Below are positions 61,776 through 64,000 of a DNA stretch of 64,000 nt, piece after piece. The stretch lies in assembly GCF_024347435.1 (NCBI RefSeq), contig NZ_AP025480.1, positions 2,170,001-2,234,000 on the forward strand, read 5' to 3'. Source of the DNA: Vibrio cyclitrophicus. GTDB taxonomy: Bacteria > Pseudomonadota > Gammaproteobacteria > Enterobacterales > Vibrionaceae. Under the pieces are notes generated by a model, which was not told the origin of the DNA, searched no databases, and worked only from the letters and a program-made list of their open reading frames with translations. Position numbers and translations under genes: made by a program. The first letter of the stretch is position 1; each line of letters begins with the position of its first letter.

Positions 61776-62275
61776 AATGAAATAGGAATCCGTCATTAGA
61801 GCGGTAAATTGAGACACTAACATCCCACGTAATAAGTATCTCAATAGGTTTAGCAGCAAAAACATTAACTTGCTATTCCTAGCGAGATGATGACGAGCAG
61901 CGTGATGCTTTCAAACCCAATAAGGACAGCAGCACTCCTTCTTCCTGAGCTTACTTATTTATAAGTGAGTACCGCAAGAGCCAACTCACTAACTTTTACT
62001 TAATCTACTGTTCACCAAGTATCTTAAACTCAAATGGCAACTGATTGGTTTAGATTCTAGTTTCAATACGTTGAAAAAAACATGATATTGTCTCATTAAA
62101 TGTGACACTGTGTTCTGATTGGATTTGGTATACATTTGACTATTATTAGCTACAATGCTTCGAATTCAACGATTGAAAGTCGCGTTTACTCATTATTGAA
62201 AGCATGTATTTTTAACACCTCATAGTGATGCCTCATTCGTCACTGATTTTCATTTCTCTCTTATTGTAAATAATC

Positions 62276-62383
62276 ATGAAAAAAATAAATTTCACTCAAT
62301 TACTTATTGATGCTTTTATTAATCATTTCATTGATCCAAGCCAACTTAAGCAACGATGTTTTCAAGCCGAATTTGAGCGCTAG
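62276..62383 (+). other. doubtful 35-codon open frame in the gene-free region
   Basis: Starts MKKINFTQLLIDAFINHF and ends KQRCFQAEFER followed by a stop. There is no ribosome site before the ATG and no known domain. It may be a chance frame or the rest of a decayed gene. Confidence 0.2.
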
Positions 62384-62421
62384 CAAATAAATCAACTAAC
62401 CGATTTAAAATTAAAGTAACT

Positions 62422-62437
62422 TATCGTAATTACGATA
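62422..62437. promoter_or_regulatory. Palindrome TATCGT-N4-ACGATA, second copy
   Basis: The perfect 16-bp palindrome TATCGTAATTACGATA shares both half-sites with the site at 61758-61775. A further copy of ATCGTAATT follows at 62446-62454. It lies about 415 bases upstream of the membrane-protein gene. Confidence 0.6.
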
Positions 62438-62850
62438 TTATCAAATCGTAATTCTGGGTGGATACTGTTCAAAACTCTTCCTATTATCCTGCCAACAAAT
62501 CAATTCTTAGCCAAAACAGAACGCTGACAAATATCTAACTGCAATGCGTCAATGATCATGGAAGACCCCCTCGATAGCTGAGGAACTACACGTAATAAGA
62601 TAATTGCTCATTAGCCATTCAGTTTCGGTCTGCTGGCTGACAACAAGTGTTGATTTATAGGGAAGCATTCGCTTCTTGATACCGAGAATCCGTTGTCTAG
62701 ACTAAGTAGTCTCACTTTAAAGGCCATCTAATACTCTTGTTTATTATGCGCACCCATATTCAAGATAATAAGCACCTATTTTTCAAGATGTCATCAAAAG
62801 TTAGACTTCTAGGCTACAAATTCTCTCTCCTTATTTGTGTAGGTTGAGAT

Positions 62851-63465
62851 ATGAATTTTATTAAAATCGTTTTCCAGAAAGTCTGGGCCATTGCTTTGGT
62901 CTTGATTAAGTTCTGCCTGTTTATGGCAGTGATGTTAGCTGGTGCATGGGCTCTTGCTCCGTTAGGCACAATCCACTCTAAAGACATCGACATGTCTCAA
63001 TTCAATAATCATCCCAACGAAATGATGATGAACTTCTTCCAGACAGAATACTTCTCTGGTTACCTATTCTCGGTCACGATAGCGGTCGTCTTAGCTGTCA
63101 TTTATGGCATGTGGCAAATACATGAATTGGGCGTGCATAAAGCGAAAGAACACAAAAGTGCTCACGTACAAATCGTGTTTGCACTGTCACTTTGTGGTCT
63201 ATTCATTAGCAAAACATTCTGGGTTATTGCATTAGTTATCGCGTTGGCGAACTGGAAGCATATTGGTCAATCACTGAGTGATGTTATTCGCCGTGGCGTA
63301 CAGCCTAAACAAGACACTACCAATACAGAAACTGCTGTAGTCCGCGTATCATCCGAAAAACCGTCTCAAACAAAACAGTCTCCAGTAGAACAATCTTCAG
63401 AAAAAAAGTCTGCCGATGAAAAGACTCCAACAAAACCATCCCCTACAGAAAAAGAGGTCGCATAA
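62851..63465 (+). CDS. Membrane protein of unknown function, paired with an HlyD-family adaptor
   Basis: 204 residues with about four transmembrane helices (roughly residues 12-35, 67-87, 104-116 and 118-133) and a hydrophilic C-terminal tail from about 150 that is rich in Lys, Ser, Thr, Pro and Glu and looks disordered. No family is recognised. Its stop overlaps the start of the HlyD-like gene by one base (TAATG), so the two products probably act together in the inner membrane, like other small membrane proteins encoded with HlyD-type adaptors. Confidence 0.8.
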   Translation: MNFIKIVFQKVWAIALVLIKFCLFMAVMLAGAWALAPLGTIHSKDIDMSQFNNHPNEMMMNFFQTEYFSGYLFSVTIAVVLAVIYGMWQIHELGVHKAKEHKSAHVQIVFALSLCGLFISKTFWVIALVIALANWKHIGQSLSDVIRRGVQPKQDTTNTETAVVRVSSEKPSQTKQSPVEQSSEKKSADEKTPTKPSPTEKEVA

Positions 63466-64000
63466 TGAAAGAGATGATGATCCCATACATCCTAATCGTA
63501 TGGTCACTATTTGCGACAGGTGCACTTAAAAAGAGCATCAAAAACTATACATGGGCTGCCATTGGTGGCGTGGTAATTCTAGCAGTGTTAGCGGTAATTT
63601 CTCGCTTGTGGGCCCCTGTTGATCTAACAAACTCAACCACTGTGAAAGCACCACACGCGGTAATGTCACCTATCTTTGGTCAGCAGATCGACAAAGTGCT
63701 TGTTAAGCACAACCAAATGGTTAAAGAAGGCGATATAATCTACACCCTTGTCGACATAGATTCTGCCGCAGACAAAGCAAAGATCGAATCTTCAATTGTT
63801 CAGAAAGAAGAACAGATTAAGCAAATGACTCGCGACTTAGAGCGCGCTGAAACTTCACCTGAAATTTTCAATCTGCGTGACGTAGAAAAGTACGACTCAG
63901 ACCTTCGAGTGCTGCACGCTCAACTTGTGTCGTTAAAAGCCGATCTACAAAAAGTAAATTGGGCGCAAGAGAAGAAAACGATTAGAGCTGAATTTGACGG
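63465..64000 (+). CDS. HlyD/EmrA-family membrane fusion protein, N-terminal part
   Basis: Open for 178 codons to the window edge. It starts MKEMMIPYILIVWSLFATGA, has two hydrophobic segments (about residues 6-20 and 30-48), and then the half-motif of a biotinyl-lipoyl-like domain (VMSPIFGQQIDKVLVKHNQ, VKEGDIIYTLVDID) followed by a charged coiled coil (about residues 100-170). This is the layout of periplasmic adaptors of efflux and secretion systems. The rest is outside the window. It overlaps the upstream gene by one base. Confidence 0.85.
   Translation, partial: MKEMMIPYILIVWSLFATGALKKSIKNYTWAAIGGVVILAVLAVISRLWAPVDLTNSTTVKAPHAVMSPIFGQQIDKVLVKHNQMVKEGDIIYTLVDIDSAADKAKIESSIVQKEEQIKQMTRDLERAETSPEIFNLRDVEKYDSDLRVLHAQLVSLKADLQKVNWAQEKKTIRAEFD

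Larger units (their letters stand above)
61723..62850. other. 1.1-kb gene-free region with palindromes
   Basis: Apart from one doubtful 35-codon frame I see no gene. The stretch is A/T-rich and holds several palindromes: 61758-61775 and 62422-62437 (shared motif), ACTTATTTATAAGT (61953-61966), TTTCAA-N4-TTGAAA (62061-62076) and a small hairpin GAAGC-N4-GCTTC (about 62662-62674). It may be an extended regulatory region or a decayed insertion; I do not recognise a family. Confidence 0.6.

Overview
The window looks like a stretch of the large chromosome of a marine Vibrio, probably near the Splendidus clade. Nearly every protein reads as a Vibrionaceae ortholog. The gene order follows blocks known from Vibrio cholerae: bioA|bioBF, serS-rarA-lolA-ftsK-lrp|ald, pyrF-lapB-lapA-ihfB-rpsA-cmk, kdsB-ycaR-lpxK-msbA-comEC, lolCDE, PilZ-mfd-csiV, and ndh-ycfP-thiK-lpoB. 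Most of it is core chromosome, densely packed, with clear intrinsic terminators. I saw no tRNA, rRNA, CRISPR array, prophage or complete insertion sequence. The species call is inference.

Layout: 1-2.7 kb is the divergent biotin locus with a BirA-type operator. 2.7-12.1 kb holds a DksA-like zinc-finger gene, serS, rarA, lolA, ftsK, lrp and ald; a 295-bp element with terminal inverted repeats sits between ftsK and lolA. 12.3-17.5 kb carries a methyltransferase, cysB, a membrane coiled-coil protein, miaE and pyrF. 17.6-22 kb is lapB-lapA-ihfB-rpsA-cmk. 22.3-32.3 kb is an envelope block: Kdo and lipid A genes, the MsbA flippase, the ComEC DNA-uptake channel and LolCDE. 32.4-38.1 kb has a PilZ-like protein, mfd, csiV and an acetyltransferase. 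38.2-44.7 kb contains ndh with an FNR box, ycfP, thiK, a three-lipoprotein cluster with lpoB, and hinT. 45-49.4 kb carries a chemoreceptor, a stand-alone CARF-nuclease protein and udp. 49.7-58.9 kb is more accessory: ZntA with a MerR-family promoter, a MATE pump, a CBS protein, two unknown small genes, ybiB, a TetR regulator, ppiB and an EamA exporter. 59-64 kb has a frameshifted old yellow enzyme gene next to gloA, a LysR regulator, a 1.1-kb gene-free region, and the start of a membrane-protein/HlyD-adaptor pair.

Functionally, the window combines cell-envelope biogenesis (LpxK, KdsB, MsbA, LapAB, LolA, LolCDE, LpoB, CsiV), genome maintenance (FtsK, RarA, Mfd, IHF-beta) and translation (SerS, S1, MiaE) with local metabolic and stress modules. 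The points most worth following up are the CARF-nuclease without a visible CRISPR partner, the MITE-like element, a repeated TATCGT-N4-ACGATA palindrome around the LysR gene, a hairpin that covers the ribosome-binding site of the methyltransferase gene, and the one-base frameshift in the old yellow enzyme gene.
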